Shown: positions 14,145 to 22,102 of the stretch, one piece after another
Numbering within the stretch: the stretch's first letter is position 1
How the letters are laid out: each line of letters starts with the position of its first letter
Notes under the pieces: model-generated
What the model saw: only the letters and a program-made list of their open reading frames with translations
Databases searched by the model: none
Told to the model about the DNA's origin: nothing
Made by a program: the position numbers and the translations under genes
Origin: Elusimicrobia bacterium CG1_02_56_21
Lineage (GTDB): Bacteria; Elusimicrobiota; Elusimicrobia; Elusimicrobiales; UBA9959
Assembly (NCBI GenBank): GCA_001871115.1
Contig: MNUR01000042.1
Coordinates: forward strand, 1-33,879
Reading direction: 5' to 3'
Length of the DNA: 33,879 nucleotides

Positions 14145-16037
14145 TCAGATAGAAATTGTGGCTGTCTTTGCGCGCTTGCCAAGCCATTGCGCGGCGGCAG
14201 CGGCCATTTTCTCCGGGGTAACCCCGATCTCCGAATAAAGTTCTTCCGGCTTGCCCTGCTCCACATAAGAGTCGGGTATGCCCAGCCGCAGAACCCCGGC
14301 CTCTATCCCCGCCGAATTCAGGTATTCAAGCACGGCGGAGCCGAAGCCGCCCGACAGGACATTGTCTTCCGCCGTGATCACGGGCCCGGCCAGGGCCAGT
14401 TCTTTAACGAGGGCGGTATCGAGAGGTTTCACAAACCTGAGGTCGGCCACTCCCGCGTCTATGCCGAGCCCTTTAAGGTACTCCGCCGCCTTTACAGCGG
14501 GATGCACCCTGCTGCCGATAGCGAGAAAATTGACGTCCCTGCCTTTCCTCAATAGGCGGCCCTTGCCGACCGGCAGGGGCGCCGGATCGGGGTCCATCGC
14601 TACGCCGCAGCCCCTGCCGCGCGGATAGCGGAGCAGCGCGGGGCCGCCGCAGGCGAAGGCCGTGGCCAGCATATGTTGAAGCTCGTTTTCGTCGGCGGGA
14701 GCCATCACCGTAATATCCGGGATCATTCTGAAAAGGGAGAGATCGAATACGCCGTGGTGGGTAGGGCCGTCCTCCCCTACTATCCCGGCGCGGTCCATAG
14801 CTATTACCACGGGCAGTTTCTGCAGGGACACGTCGTGCTGCACCTGGTCGAAGGAGCGCTGCATGAAAGAGGAATAGACGGCGACGACAGGCTTCATGCC
14901 GTCCGCGGCCAGGCCGGCCGCGAAGGTTACGGCATGCTCCTCCGCTATCCCTACATCGTAATAGCGCTTTGGGAACTGGTCGCGGAAAAGGTCGAGGCCG
15001 GTGCCTTCCGGCATTGCGGCCGTTATTGCGCAGATCTTTCTGTCTTTGGCGGCCAGCTTCACAAGGGTTTTACCGAATACCGAAGTGTAAGTCGGCGCCG
15101 CGTTTTCGGACGGGGCCCCGCTGAGGGCTTCCCCTGTTTCTATGTCGAATTTAGGCGTACCGTGGAATTCTATGGGGAAGTCCTCGGCGGGCTCATAACC
15201 GCGGCCTTTTTTTGTTACTACGTGAAGCAGCACCGGGCCCTTGAGGCTTTTAACATAACCAAGGACATCTACAAGCTCCGCTACATTATGGCCGTCCACC
15301 GGGCCGAAATAGGAAAAGCCCATTTCCTCAAATATCATTCCCGGAAAAAACAACACACGGACGCGTTTTATGATCCTGCGTATTATCCGGCCCCAGAAGT
15401 AAAACCGTCCAAGAAAGATCTCGGTCTTGCGCACAGCTCGCTGCACGGAGCCCCTGGTGAGCATTTTTGTAAGTATATGTCCCAGCCGTCCGACCCGCTC
15501 GGAGATGAACATCTGGTTGTCGTTAAGGACTACCAGCATATCGGTGCCGAGCTGCCCCACATTCTGCATGGCCTCCCAGGACATCCCCCCCGTAAGAGCG
15601 CCGTCCGCCACTACGGCCACCACGCGGTGGCGCTCTCCGGCCTGGTCGCGCGCCGCGGCCATGCCGGCGGCGGCGGAAAGAGCCGTCGAGGCGTGCCCGG
15701 CGCCGAAAGCGTCATACTCGGACTCGTAGCGCTTGAGAAACCCGGAGATGCCGCCCCGGGTGCGGATAGTGCGGAATTTGCCGGCGCGCCCGGTCAGTAT
15801 CTTATGCGCGTAAGTCTGGTGTCCGGTGTCGAAAACCAGGCGGTCGCGCGGGGTATCAAAAACGTAATGAAGGGCCAGGATAAGATCGGCGGCCCCCAGG
15901 CTGGAAGAAAGATGTCCGCCTGTTTTACTTATCACTTCTATTATCAGGCCGCGGACTTCGGCCGCAAGCGCCGGCAGCTCGGAGAGAGAGAGCTTTTTTA
16001 TATCTTCGGAGCCTTTGATGCCGGAAAGTAAGCCCAT
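14145..16037 (-). CDS. dxs: 1-deoxy-D-xylulose-5-phosphate synthase
   Basis: A 630-aa thiamine-diphosphate transketolase-type enzyme that condenses pyruvate and glyceraldehyde 3-phosphate, the first step of the MEP isoprenoid pathway. Seen in order: GGHLSSSLGAADL, TGHQTYAHKILTGR, FGAGHASTALSAA, the TPP/Mg motif DGALTGGMSWEA...LNDN, PVDGHN, the transketolase central GIAEEHAVTFAAGLA, and DRAGIVGEDGPTHHG. The Gly usually before DGA is Ala. The start ATG overlaps the ispA stop (TAATG), so the genes are coupled. Length is normal for the family. Confidence 0.96.
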   Translation of the reverse strand: MGLLSGIKGSEDIKKLSLSELPALAAEVRGLIIEVISKTGGHLSSSLGAADLILALHYVFDTPRDRLVFDTGHQTYAHKILTGRAGKFRTIRTRGGISGFLKRYESEYDAFGAGHASTALSAAAGMAAARDQAGERHRVVAVVADGALTGGMSWEAMQNVGQLGTDMLVVLNDNQMFISERVGRLGHILTKMLTRGSVQRAVRKTEIFLGRFYFWGRIIRRIIKRVRVLFFPGMIFEEMGFSYFGPVDGHNVAELVDVLGYVKSLKGPVLLHVVTKKGRGYEPAEDFPIEFHGTPKFDIETGEALSGAPSENAAPTYTSVFGKTLVKLAAKDRKICAITAAMPEGTGLDLFRDQFPKRYYDVGIAEEHAVTFAAGLAADGMKPVVAVYSSFMQRSFDQVQHDVSLQKLPVVIAMDRAGIVGEDGPTHHGVFDLSLFRMIPDITVMAPADENELQHMLATAFACGGPALLRYPRGRGCGVAMDPDPAPLPVGKGRLLRKGRDVNFLAIGSRVHPAVKAAEYLKGLGIDAGVADLRFVKPLDTALVKELALAGPVITAEDNVLSGGFGSAVLEYLNSAGIEAGVLRLGIPDSYVEQGKPEELYSEIGVTPEKMAAAAAQWLGKRAKTATISI

Positions 16038-16969
16038 TAGTTTTCCCGCCTGTAGACAAAGCCGGAGATAGCGGCCAGGGCGCCCTTGGCCGCCGCAGAG
16101 CCATTTACCTCGGCCAGCCGGGAAACGGCGCTGCGCATAAGTTCTTCGGCACGGGCGCGGGCGCCTTCCACGCCCAGGAGCGAGGGATAGGTAAGTTTGC
16201 GGTTGCGGGCGTCGCTGCCGTTCTTGCCGAGCTTCTTCTTATCTCCCGCCACGTCCAGGATATCGTCAGCTACCTGAAAACAGAGCCCCAGCTCCCTGCC
16301 GAATTCAGAGAGGGCTCTGAAATCCTTTTCAGGGGCGCCGGCCAGGGCCGCGCCCATTTCAACCGCGGCCATAATAAGGTCCGCGGTTTTGTGAAGGTGG
16401 ATGTAGGAAAGCTGCTTAAGACCGGCGCGCCTGCGGGCCGGGGTAATTTCACCCCGTGAGCGCAAAAAACCCTCCGCCTCCAGGTCCGCGGCCTGGCCGG
16501 AAACCATACCGCCGGCCCCGGCCCGGCGGGACAGAATAGAAGCCGCCGCGAGCAGGGCCCCCGGCTTTATTTTGGACGGGTACTTTGAGGAAAGAAGCAC
16601 TGTAAAAGCGTCGGTAAGCAGGGCGTCGCCAGAAAGAATAGCCAGGGCCTCGCCGTAAACTTTGTGGCTGGCAGGGCGGCCGCGCCGCAGGCTGTCATCG
16701 TCCATCGCGGGAAGGTCGTCGTGCACAAGCGAATAAGTGTGAACCATCTCAAGCGCGCAGGCGGCGGGGACGATATCGGAGGCTTTGCCGCCGAAGACCT
16801 CATAGGCCGCGATCATCAGTACGGGGCGCAGGCGCTTGCCTCCCGCGGAAAGGGAATAAAGCATCGCTTCAACGAGGCGGGAATGCGGATCTTTAACCTG
16901 GGCGGCCAGAACCGGGAGCGCCCTGTTTACGGCGCGGGCTCGCTCACTGATGTATCGCTCGATATCCAT
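16037..16969 (-). CDS. ispA: Polyprenyl diphosphate synthase (farnesyl/geranylgeranyl type)
   Basis: A 310-aa trans-prenyl transferase that chains isopentenyl diphosphate onto allylic diphosphates. Motifs: GGKRLRPVL, first Asp-rich motif DDLPAMDDD with the two-residue insert typical of bacterial farnesyl diphosphate synthases, [21 protein letters not shown], and second Asp-rich motif [15 protein letters not shown]. The longer frame from 17101 crosses the promoter, so the internal ATG 16969 is used. A TATAAT ends 7 nt upstream and there is no ribosome site, which suggests leaderless translation. First gene of the ispA-dxs-LOG-small protein operon. Product chain length cannot be set from sequence alone. 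Confidence 0.92.
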   Translation of the reverse strand: MDIERYISERARAVNRALPVLAAQVKDPHSRLVEAMLYSLSAGGKRLRPVLMIAAYEVFGGKASDIVPAACALEMVHTYSLVHDDLPAMDDDSLRRGRPASHKVYGEALAILSGDALLTDAFTVLLSSKYPSKIKPGALLAAASILSRRAGAGGMVSGQAADLEAEGFLRSRGEITPARRRAGLKQLSYIHLHKTADLIMAAVEMGAALAGAPEKDFRALSEFGRELGLCFQVADDILDVAGDKKKLGKNGSDARNRKLTYPSLLGVEGARARAEELMRSAVSRLAEVNGSAAAKGALAAISGFVYRREN

Positions 16970-16976
16970 TGATATA

Positions 16977-16982
16977 ATTATA
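16977..16982 (-). promoter_or_regulatory. -10 box of the ispA-dxs operon, probably leaderless
   Basis: Minus-strand TATAAT (16977-16982) with 7 nt to the ATG at 16969. The expected transcript start coincides with the start codon. No good -35 hexamer is visible at 17 nt. Confidence 0.5.
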
Positions 16983-17116
16983 CAAAAAAGAAGTTTGCGG
17001 CGGCTGTTAACCGGGGAAAGAATAACGGGACATCCCCGGGGCCGGCTCCCGGAGTTGAACAATACGGTTGCCCGGCGGTTTTCGGCCTGCTTTTCCCGCA
17101 ATGGTTCTCTTATTGT

Positions 17117-18154
17117 TTACCAGATGAACTGCACCCCTAACCGGTGCGTTGAGCCCAGCGCCCCGTAGTCCAGGTAGGAATAATCCATCCGCGCGCCGCG
17201 CATAAAACTGTTCTTGTCGGCCAGGCGGTCAAAATTCATTCCAAAGCCGCCGCTCACCCGGGAGCCGGTATCTTTCTGTGTCTTATAGCCGAGGCGCAGC
17301 TGGAACATCTTGAGCACGTCCACCTCGAGCCCTGTCGCGGCCATATATTCGCTGTCGGAATACTTCACAAGGTCGGAGGCCACTACGAAAACCATAATAT
17401 CGTTGACGGTATGGAAGTCCTTGGCCAGGCCGAAGCGCATAGAGGAAGGGAGGCTGTAGGCCTCCTGCACGAATTTCTCGGAGGCCCCGAAATTAAGAGC
17501 GGAAACCCCGGCGTGAAAGTGATGGGGCAGGACGAGAGTGAGGCCGGCGTCAAAAGCGTAGGCCGAAGAAGACTCGCCGTCCATTTTTTCGCTGATCCTT
17601 TTAACGCTGGCGCCCGCGGCCAGGCGGTAGGTTTTGGGCCGGTAATCTTCTACGGGCTTAATCCGTGTCCAGTTCGGAGTTATCAGCATCGGATCAAGCT
17701 TGCCGAGATCTTTTTTAAACCTGGGCCAGCTCTGCGCGCAGGAGAAAACCACCATCCTGTGCCCGGTAGAGGTTTTACCTATAGGCATGTCGTCTTTATC
17801 GTAAGCGTCGATATCGCCGCTGGAAAGCGTAGTGAATGCCGCCCCGACAGTTCCGAAAGGAAAGCGCCAGGCCATAGCGAGATACTCCTGTTTTATCCCG
17901 TCGAGGTACTGGTTATGGGCGCCGGAGAAAGCGGAGTAGCTGAGCAAGCCGAGTCCCGCGGGATTATAGAGTATTGAATCAGGCCCGGCCATAGCGGTAT
18001 AGGCTTCCCCCATCCCGGAAGGAAGGGGCGCTACCGGTATTTTGAGGAAATTGGCGGCTGTGGTCCCGGCGCCGCCGGCCCGGGCGGGCAGACAAGGACA
18101 GACGGCCAGCAGGGCCAGAATGATTAGGATTGCGATAGAAGCCCGCGTTTTCAT
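17117..18154 (-). CDS. PorV/PorQ-family outer-membrane beta-barrel protein
   Basis: A 345-aa protein with a signal peptide (about 1-26, ends LPARAGG) and a typical PorV/PorQ opening: TTAANFLKIPVAPLPSGMGEAYTA, in two parts, then DSILYNPAGLGLLS. The rest alternates amphipathic strands and ends in an aromatic residue (VQFIW), as outer-membrane barrels do. The family is related to FadL. In Bacteroidota PorV (LptO) is the outer-membrane shuttle of the type IX secretion system, but in other phyla many paralogues have no known function. It is divergent from the motor-like operon and has its own promoter (18242-18269). Whether it works with that operon is inference. Confidence 0.83.
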   Translation of the reverse strand: MKTRASIAILIILALLAVCPCLPARAGGAGTTAANFLKIPVAPLPSGMGEAYTAMAGPDSILYNPAGLGLLSYSAFSGAHNQYLDGIKQEYLAMAWRFPFGTVGAAFTTLSSGDIDAYDKDDMPIGKTSTGHRMVVFSCAQSWPRFKKDLGKLDPMLITPNWTRIKPVEDYRPKTYRLAAGASVKRISEKMDGESSSAYAFDAGLTLVLPHHFHAGVSALNFGASEKFVQEAYSLPSSMRFGLAKDFHTVNDIMVFVVASDLVKYSDSEYMAATGLEVDVLKMFQLRLGYKTQKDTGSRVSGGFGMNFDRLADKNSFMRGARMDYSYLDYGALGSTHRLGVQFIW

Positions 18155-18241
18155 ATTTTAAGCGGCCGCAGTCTGTTCTCATACCGCGCTTTTCGCCTTA
18201 AAAGACTGAAGCGCGGAGTGTACAGGCTCCGCCGATATAAT

Positions 18242-18269
18242 AGTATACACTAATGACAATTAATTTCAA
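18242..18269 (-). promoter_or_regulatory. Promoter of the PorV-like gene
   Basis: Minus strand -35 TTGAAA (18264-18269) and -10 TATACT (18242-18247) with a 16-nt spacer. The start would be near 18236, leaving an ~80-nt leader. Confidence 0.5.
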
Positions 18270-18431
18270 TGGCCGAATTGTTACAGCCGGCAAAAGACAG
18301 GGAGTCAGGAATTGCGCCTGAAACAATAAATCAGCCCGGCACGATGCGATTCCCGGCTGCTCACAATACAGCCGGGGCAGTTTGCGGACCCGGCCGCATT
18401 TTTGAGTTATTCCCCTACCAAGGCTGGTCAT

Positions 18432-18440
18432 GGTATAATA
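18432..18440 (+). promoter_or_regulatory. Extended -10 promoter of the motor-like operon
   Basis: TGG-TATAAT (18432-18440) is a consensus extended -10 (TGnTATAAT). No -35 is recognisable. A leader of about 36 nt follows, with GGGGGAA as ribosome site before ATG 18483. Confidence 0.55.
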
Positions 18441-18482
18441 TAATTTACTATCAGCGCTTTAACCAGCGGGGGAAATATATAA

Positions 18483-19958
18483 ATGATCAGACACATTTTA
18501 ATACTCACACTATTGGCCGTACAGGCGGCCGCGGGCCCCCTGCTGCACGCGCAAACGGCAAGCAGGTCCTCGCTTGAATCAAAGCTGGCCCTGGAAAGCG
18601 CCCTGGAAAAAAGGGTGAACATGGTTCTTTCGGAAGCCCTGGGGACCGAGGATGTGATAGTTATAATTTCCGCGGAACTGCAGGAGCAGAAGAAAAAAAC
18701 TTCAGAGATAATGCCCGGCGTCCCGCAGAAAGAGAAAATGGGAGAACCCTCCCTGTCCAGCAGCCTGACGATGGTTAAAGAAATTTCAGCCAGCCTGATA
18801 CTGGACAAATCAGTAACAGAAGAAGATACGCAGCTGGCCAGGAAGCTGGCCGCCGGCCTGCTCGGCCTGCCCGCGGACAGACAGGACCTGGTCACGGTAG
18901 AGAAAATGGATTTCAGAAAAGCCAGACCTATCACCGCCGCGGCCCTCTTCGCCCCCCCCAACCTCTGGAGCCTGATCTGGATCGTGGTTGTGGCCCTGCT
19001 TGCTCTGGTCACAATTACGGTCTTTCTCTCTCCCCTGTCAAAAAGCGCGAAGGCTTTTGTGGAAGCTTTCAGCGCAAGCAGCGCGGCCGGCGCTGACGGA
19101 GACCGCCCTGAAAGAGCCGAAGCGGAAATCAAAGGTTCCGCAGCCCAGGCCGCAACAGAAGCCCGCCCGGCGCAGGAAATAGAAGGCAGGAAGCCTCCGT
19201 TCTGGTTCCTGAACCCAGGTCACCTCGGCAGCCTCGCCTTTATCATGAGGACCCGCCCCGTGGAGGACCTCACTATCGTTCTCAGCTACGCCCCCGGGGA
19301 CTTCGCCTCCAGGCTGGCCGAGGCGCTCTACCCTAAGAGCGCGGAAGCAATGGCCGCACTCCCCAGAATAACACTTATGCCCGAAGAACGCATCAGGGCG
19401 CTGGAAGCTGAAATACTCGCTTCCCTGGACTATGTAGTAGGCGGAGAAGACAAGGCCGTGTCCGTTATTGACGGGCTCGGAGAAGCGGTACAGGACAAAG
19501 CCCTTGCCGCCCTGACCAAGATAGACCCTGCCATGGCGAAAAAGCTTAACGCCTCCATCGTGCGCCTCTCCAATATACAGGGTATAGAACCCATGCACGC
19601 CCAGGCGCTCGCGCGCAGGCTGCCCATGCGGGTAATAGCGGCCGCGCTTAAAGGCTCCGCCTACGCTGCAACCTTCACCGCCAAGCTTGCCGGGGGCATG
19701 AAGGAGCGCTTCCAGCAGGAGCTCGACCTTACCCGGAACCTGCCCGCGGAAGCCTACAAGAGCGAGCGCGCCAAAGTTATAGAAACAATGCGGCAGATGG
19801 CTAAAGAAGGTCTTTTAATTCTTAATTCCGGCAAGCCCGCCGCAGCGCCGCACCCGGCCGGAGCCCCCCTCCCGGGAGTCAGGCCCGCCGCGGCAGCGCC
19901 CTGGGTGAAACCGCCCGCCGCTGCCGTAAAGCCGGAGATCCCGGCCGCCAAACCCTGA
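18483..19958 (+). CDS. FliF-FliG fusion-like motor protein
   Basis: A 491-aa protein that joins parts of two flagellar proteins. Signal peptide/first hydrophobic segment 1-23. Residues ~30-145 resemble the FliF C-terminal ring-building region: LESALEKRVNMVLSEALGTEDVIV is like the FliF L-E-x-R-I-x-x-x-L-x-x-x-x-G-x-x-x-V stretch, and SASLILDKSVTEEDTQLARK...DLVTVEKMDF is like the strand before the last FliF helix. One TM segment at 160-183. A cytoplasmic linker rich in Ala/Glu (190-240). Residues ~245-448 resemble FliG middle and C-terminal domains, with VVGGEDKAVSVIDGL, DPAMAKKLNASIV and AAALKGS, ending in TMRQMAKEGLLIL. The last ~40 residues are Pro/Ala-rich. The FliF RBM1/RBM2 rings are absent. 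It would put a FliG-type rotor face directly on a membrane anchor beside MotA. No flagellar genes surround it. The FliF/FliG assignment is from motif reading and needs profile searches. Confidence 0.75.
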   Translation: MIRHILILTLLAVQAAAGPLLHAQTASRSSLESKLALESALEKRVNMVLSEALGTEDVIVIISAELQEQKKKTSEIMPGVPQKEKMGEPSLSSSLTMVKEISASLILDKSVTEEDTQLARKLAAGLLGLPADRQDLVTVEKMDFRKARPITAAALFAPPNLWSLIWIVVVALLALVTITVFLSPLSKSAKAFVEAFSASSAAGADGDRPERAEAEIKGSAAQAATEARPAQEIEGRKPPFWFLNPGHLGSLAFIMRTRPVEDLTIVLSYAPGDFASRLAEALYPKSAEAMAALPRITLMPEERIRALEAEILASLDYVVGGEDKAVSVIDGLGEAVQDKALAALTKIDPAMAKKLNASIVRLSNIQGIEPMHAQALARRLPMRVIAAALKGSAYAATFTAKLAGGMKERFQQELDLTRNLPAEAYKSERAKVIETMRQMAKEGLLILNSGKPAAAPHPAGAPLPGVRPAAAAPWVKPPAAAVKPEIPAAKP

Positions 19959-20010
19959 ACAGCAACGGAACCTGGCGGCGATATCCAGAGCGAACAAGAG
20001 GTAAACTGAA

Positions 20011-20787
20011 ATGGACTTGATGACACTTTTCGGCGGCATGATAGGACTCGGGGTGATAGTCTTTGTGCTGTCAGCTGGCGGCATGCTGAGGTTCCTGCTT
20101 AATTGGGAAGCTATCATTCTTATCTTCGGAGGAACGCTCGGCTCGGTAATGATAGCCTACCCCTGGGCCTCCCTCAAGTGGACAAAGTCCTCGTTTATGA
20201 TGGTCCTCTTCCCCCCCAAGCGACCCCCTATTTCGGAGCTTGTCCGCGCCCTTGTCAGCCTCGCTGAAAAAAGCAAAAAGAACGGGATAGAGTCCCTCAC
20301 AGCCGAGCTGCGCAGGCTGCCGCATCCTTTCATGACCGACGCAACCCAGATGATGATAGACGGCGTGGACATCCATATCCTGCGCGAGCGCATGGAGAAC
20401 GACATAAACACCACCCGCCTGCGCCACCAGCAGCAGACCAATGTCTTCAACTCGGCAGGGACCTTCGCCCCCATCTTCGGCCTGCTGGGCACGCTCATCG
20501 GCGTCGTCCAGGTGCTCAGGAACATCTCCAACCCCCAGATGATGGGCTCCTCTATGGCCATAGCCATGACGGCATCCTTCTACGGAATTTTCTCAGCCAA
20601 CTTCATCTTCCTGCCCATAGCCAGCAAGCTGGGCTACCATTCCGACGAAGACATACTCAGCCGCGAAATAATAGCCAAGGGCGTGCTCTCCATCTACGAG
20701 GGCGACGTGCCGTGGCTGGTTTCAAAAAAACTCGAAGGCTACCTTTCCCTGGCCCTCAGGCGCAAGGCTAAAGCAACGGTAAAATGA
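20011..20787 (+). CDS. motA: MotA-like stator proton/sodium channel subunit
   Basis: A 258-aa inner-membrane protein with four hydrophobic segments (about 5-22, 32-50, 150-170, 183-204) and a large cytoplasmic loop between the second and third, the MotA layout. The pore region reads TFAPIFGLLGTLIGVVQVL and FLPIASKLG. Prolines P154 and P202 match the two conserved functional prolines (P173 and P222 in Escherichia coli). The cytoplasmic loop is charged (ILRERMENDI). With MotB it would conduct ions and push on a FliG-type surface, here probably the upstream fusion protein. Ribosome site AGAGG; 52 nt after the fusion gene; its stop overlaps the next start by 4 nt. Confidence 0.92.
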   Translation: MDLMTLFGGMIGLGVIVFVLSAGGMLRFLLNWEAIILIFGGTLGSVMIAYPWASLKWTKSSFMMVLFPPKRPPISELVRALVSLAEKSKKNGIESLTAELRRLPHPFMTDATQMMIDGVDIHILRERMENDINTTRLRHQQQTNVFNSAGTFAPIFGLLGTLIGVVQVLRNISNPQMMGSSMAIAMTASFYGIFSANFIFLPIASKLGYHSDEDILSREIIAKGVLSIYEGDVPWLVSKKLEGYLSLALRRKAKATVK

Positions 20788-21458
20788 AGTTTTTTATAGA
20801 GCGCTACGCAAAGCACAGGACGGAGGAGAACCCCCTCTGGCTGGTAGTACTTTCGGACATCATGACCAACCTCATGCTTTTCTTCCTCATCCTCTACGTC
20901 TTCAACATACAGCCGGAAACTGAAGCCAAAGCGATGTTCATGAACGGCTTCGATAAAGAGAAAGCCCGGGAAATAAAAGAAAAAAAAGCCGAAGAGGTAA
21001 TAAAGAAATTCACGGAAGAAGACATAGCGAAAAAACTGGCGGAAGAACTTTACAAAGCCGGCTTGAAAGACATGGCCGAAGTGCAGATTACGGACAAACA
21101 GATAAAGATAAACATCGCGGCGCCCGTCCTCTTCGCTTCCGGCAACGCCAGGCTGAGCCGCAGCTCCTCGAAAATACTGCAGCCGGTAGCGCAGGTTCTT
21201 AGCCGGCTGTCCAACGACATAATTGTGGAAGGCCATACAGACAGCGTCCCCATTAAATCAGGCGACTACTCCACCAACTGGGAACTTTCAGCAGCGCGCG
21301 CGAACGCGGTAGTAAACCTGCTGGCGGATAAATACTCAGTGCCCCAGGGCAGGATGATAGCCGCGGCCTACGGCGAGCACCGTCCGGTTACTTCCAACGA
21401 TACGGCGGCGGGCAGGGCGCGCAACAGAAGGATAGAGATAATAGTTTCACGCAAATGA
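20784..21458 (+). CDS. motB: MotB-like stator subunit, first copy
   Basis: A 224-aa protein with a single N-terminal TM segment containing the ion-binding Asp (D25 in VVLSDIMTNLMLFF). A charged, helical linker (50-95) follows, then a C-terminal OmpA/MotB peptidoglycan-binding domain (VLFASGNARLS, EGHTDSVPI, NWELSAARANAVV, AYGEHRP, NRRIEIIV). It anchors MotA to the cell wall. Starts inside the motA stop (ATGA) and ends overlapping the second MotB gene, so all are translated as a chain. Confidence 0.9.
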   Translation: MKFFIERYAKHRTEENPLWLVVLSDIMTNLMLFFLILYVFNIQPETEAKAMFMNGFDKEKAREIKEKKAEEVIKKFTEEDIAKKLAEELYKAGLKDMAEVQITDKQIKINIAAPVLFASGNARLSRSSSKILQPVAQVLSRLSNDIIVEGHTDSVPIKSGDYSTNWELSAARANAVVNLLADKYSVPQGRMIAAAYGEHRPVTSNDTAAGRARNRRIEIIVSRK

Positions 21459-22102
21459 GCAGCAAGAACAACTCACAACTCTGGATGGTTCCGTTCGCGG
21501 ACCTGATGACCTGCCTGGTCATCCTTTTCCTCGCGCTCTACGGCCTTTCTTTCCAGATGAAGAAATCCGATTATGAAAACGCCATAGCCACCCTGCAAAA
21601 AGAGCTCGGGGTTAAAGCGGCGGCAAAAAAGCTGGAAGAGATGAAAGCTACCAAGCAGGTAGAGGAAGACCTGAAGAAAGAGATCGAGGAAGGCAGCCTG
21701 GGCCTGGAAGTGACCACCTCCCGGATAAAGCTCACCTTCTCCTCGCCGATACTTTTCGACTCCGGCTCCGCGGGGCTGAAGGACTCAGCCCTTAAAGTTC
21801 TGGACCCTGTGGCAGCCAGCCTGATGAAAATGAAGAACCAGGTGGTGGTAGAGGGCCATACCGACTCGGCCCGGATGCTGGGACATAAATTTGCCTCCAA
21901 CAGGGAACTCTCTATCATGAGGGCTTTCTCCGTGATCAACTACCTGGTCAAAAAAGGCGTGCGGCCAGAAAGGATTACGGCTTTCGGCTACGGCGAATTC
22001 CGGCCGGCCGCGCCCAATGACAGCGACGAAAACCGCCTGAAGAACCGCAGGATAGAAATGATAATAATGCGGCAGGCGGAGATACAAGAGGAGAAATCAT
22101 GA
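21455..22102 (+). CDS. MotB-like stator subunit, second paralogue
   Basis: A 215-aa paralogue of the preceding protein with the same design. N-terminal TM with D16 in PFADLMTCLVILFLALYG, a coiled linker (38-80, Lys/Glu-rich), and an OmpA domain (ILFDSGSAGLK, EGHTDSARM, SNRELSIMRA, GYGEFRP, NRRIEMII). Both retain the ion-binding Asp, so both could serve in the channel. One MotA with two MotB types suggests a mixed MotB dimer in the stator, or two alternative stators. Starts and ends in ATGA overlaps. Confidence 0.88.
   Translation: MSSKNNSQLWMVPFADLMTCLVILFLALYGLSFQMKKSDYENAIATLQKELGVKAAAKKLEEMKATKQVEEDLKKEIEEGSLGLEVTTSRIKLTFSSPILFDSGSAGLKDSALKVLDPVAASLMKMKNQVVVEGHTDSARMLGHKFASNRELSIMRAFSVINYLVKKGVRPERITAFGYGEFRPAAPNDSDENRLKNRRIEMIIMRQAEIQEEKS

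Larger units (their letters stand above)
18155..18482. other. Divergent regulatory region between PorV-like gene and motor operon
   Basis: 328 nt with no convincing gene. It holds the two divergent promoters described separately. The predicted ~80-nt leader of the PorV-like mRNA can form GCGGAG/CTCCGC (18213-18218 with 18227-18232) and GCGCTT/AAGCGC (18186-18191 with 18209-18214). The two stems share 2 nt and so compete. A shared region would allow joint regulation of both sides. Confidence 0.5.

Noticed and set aside
14673..16031. A 452-codon open frame on the plus strand
   Set aside because: It lies wholly antisense to dxs, shows no domain sense, and is explained by high GC content and codon bias of the real gene.
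20011..21458. ExbB/ExbD or TolQ/TolR pair
   Set aside because: Four TM segments with the MotA loop and OmpA-type peptidoglycan domains in the partners fit MotA/MotB rather than TolQR or ExbBD.
20011..22102. Zorya-type (ZorAB) anti-phage motor
   Set aside because: The MotA-like protein has normal MotA length without the long cytoplasmic tail of ZorA, and no ZorC/D/E-like effector is adjacent.
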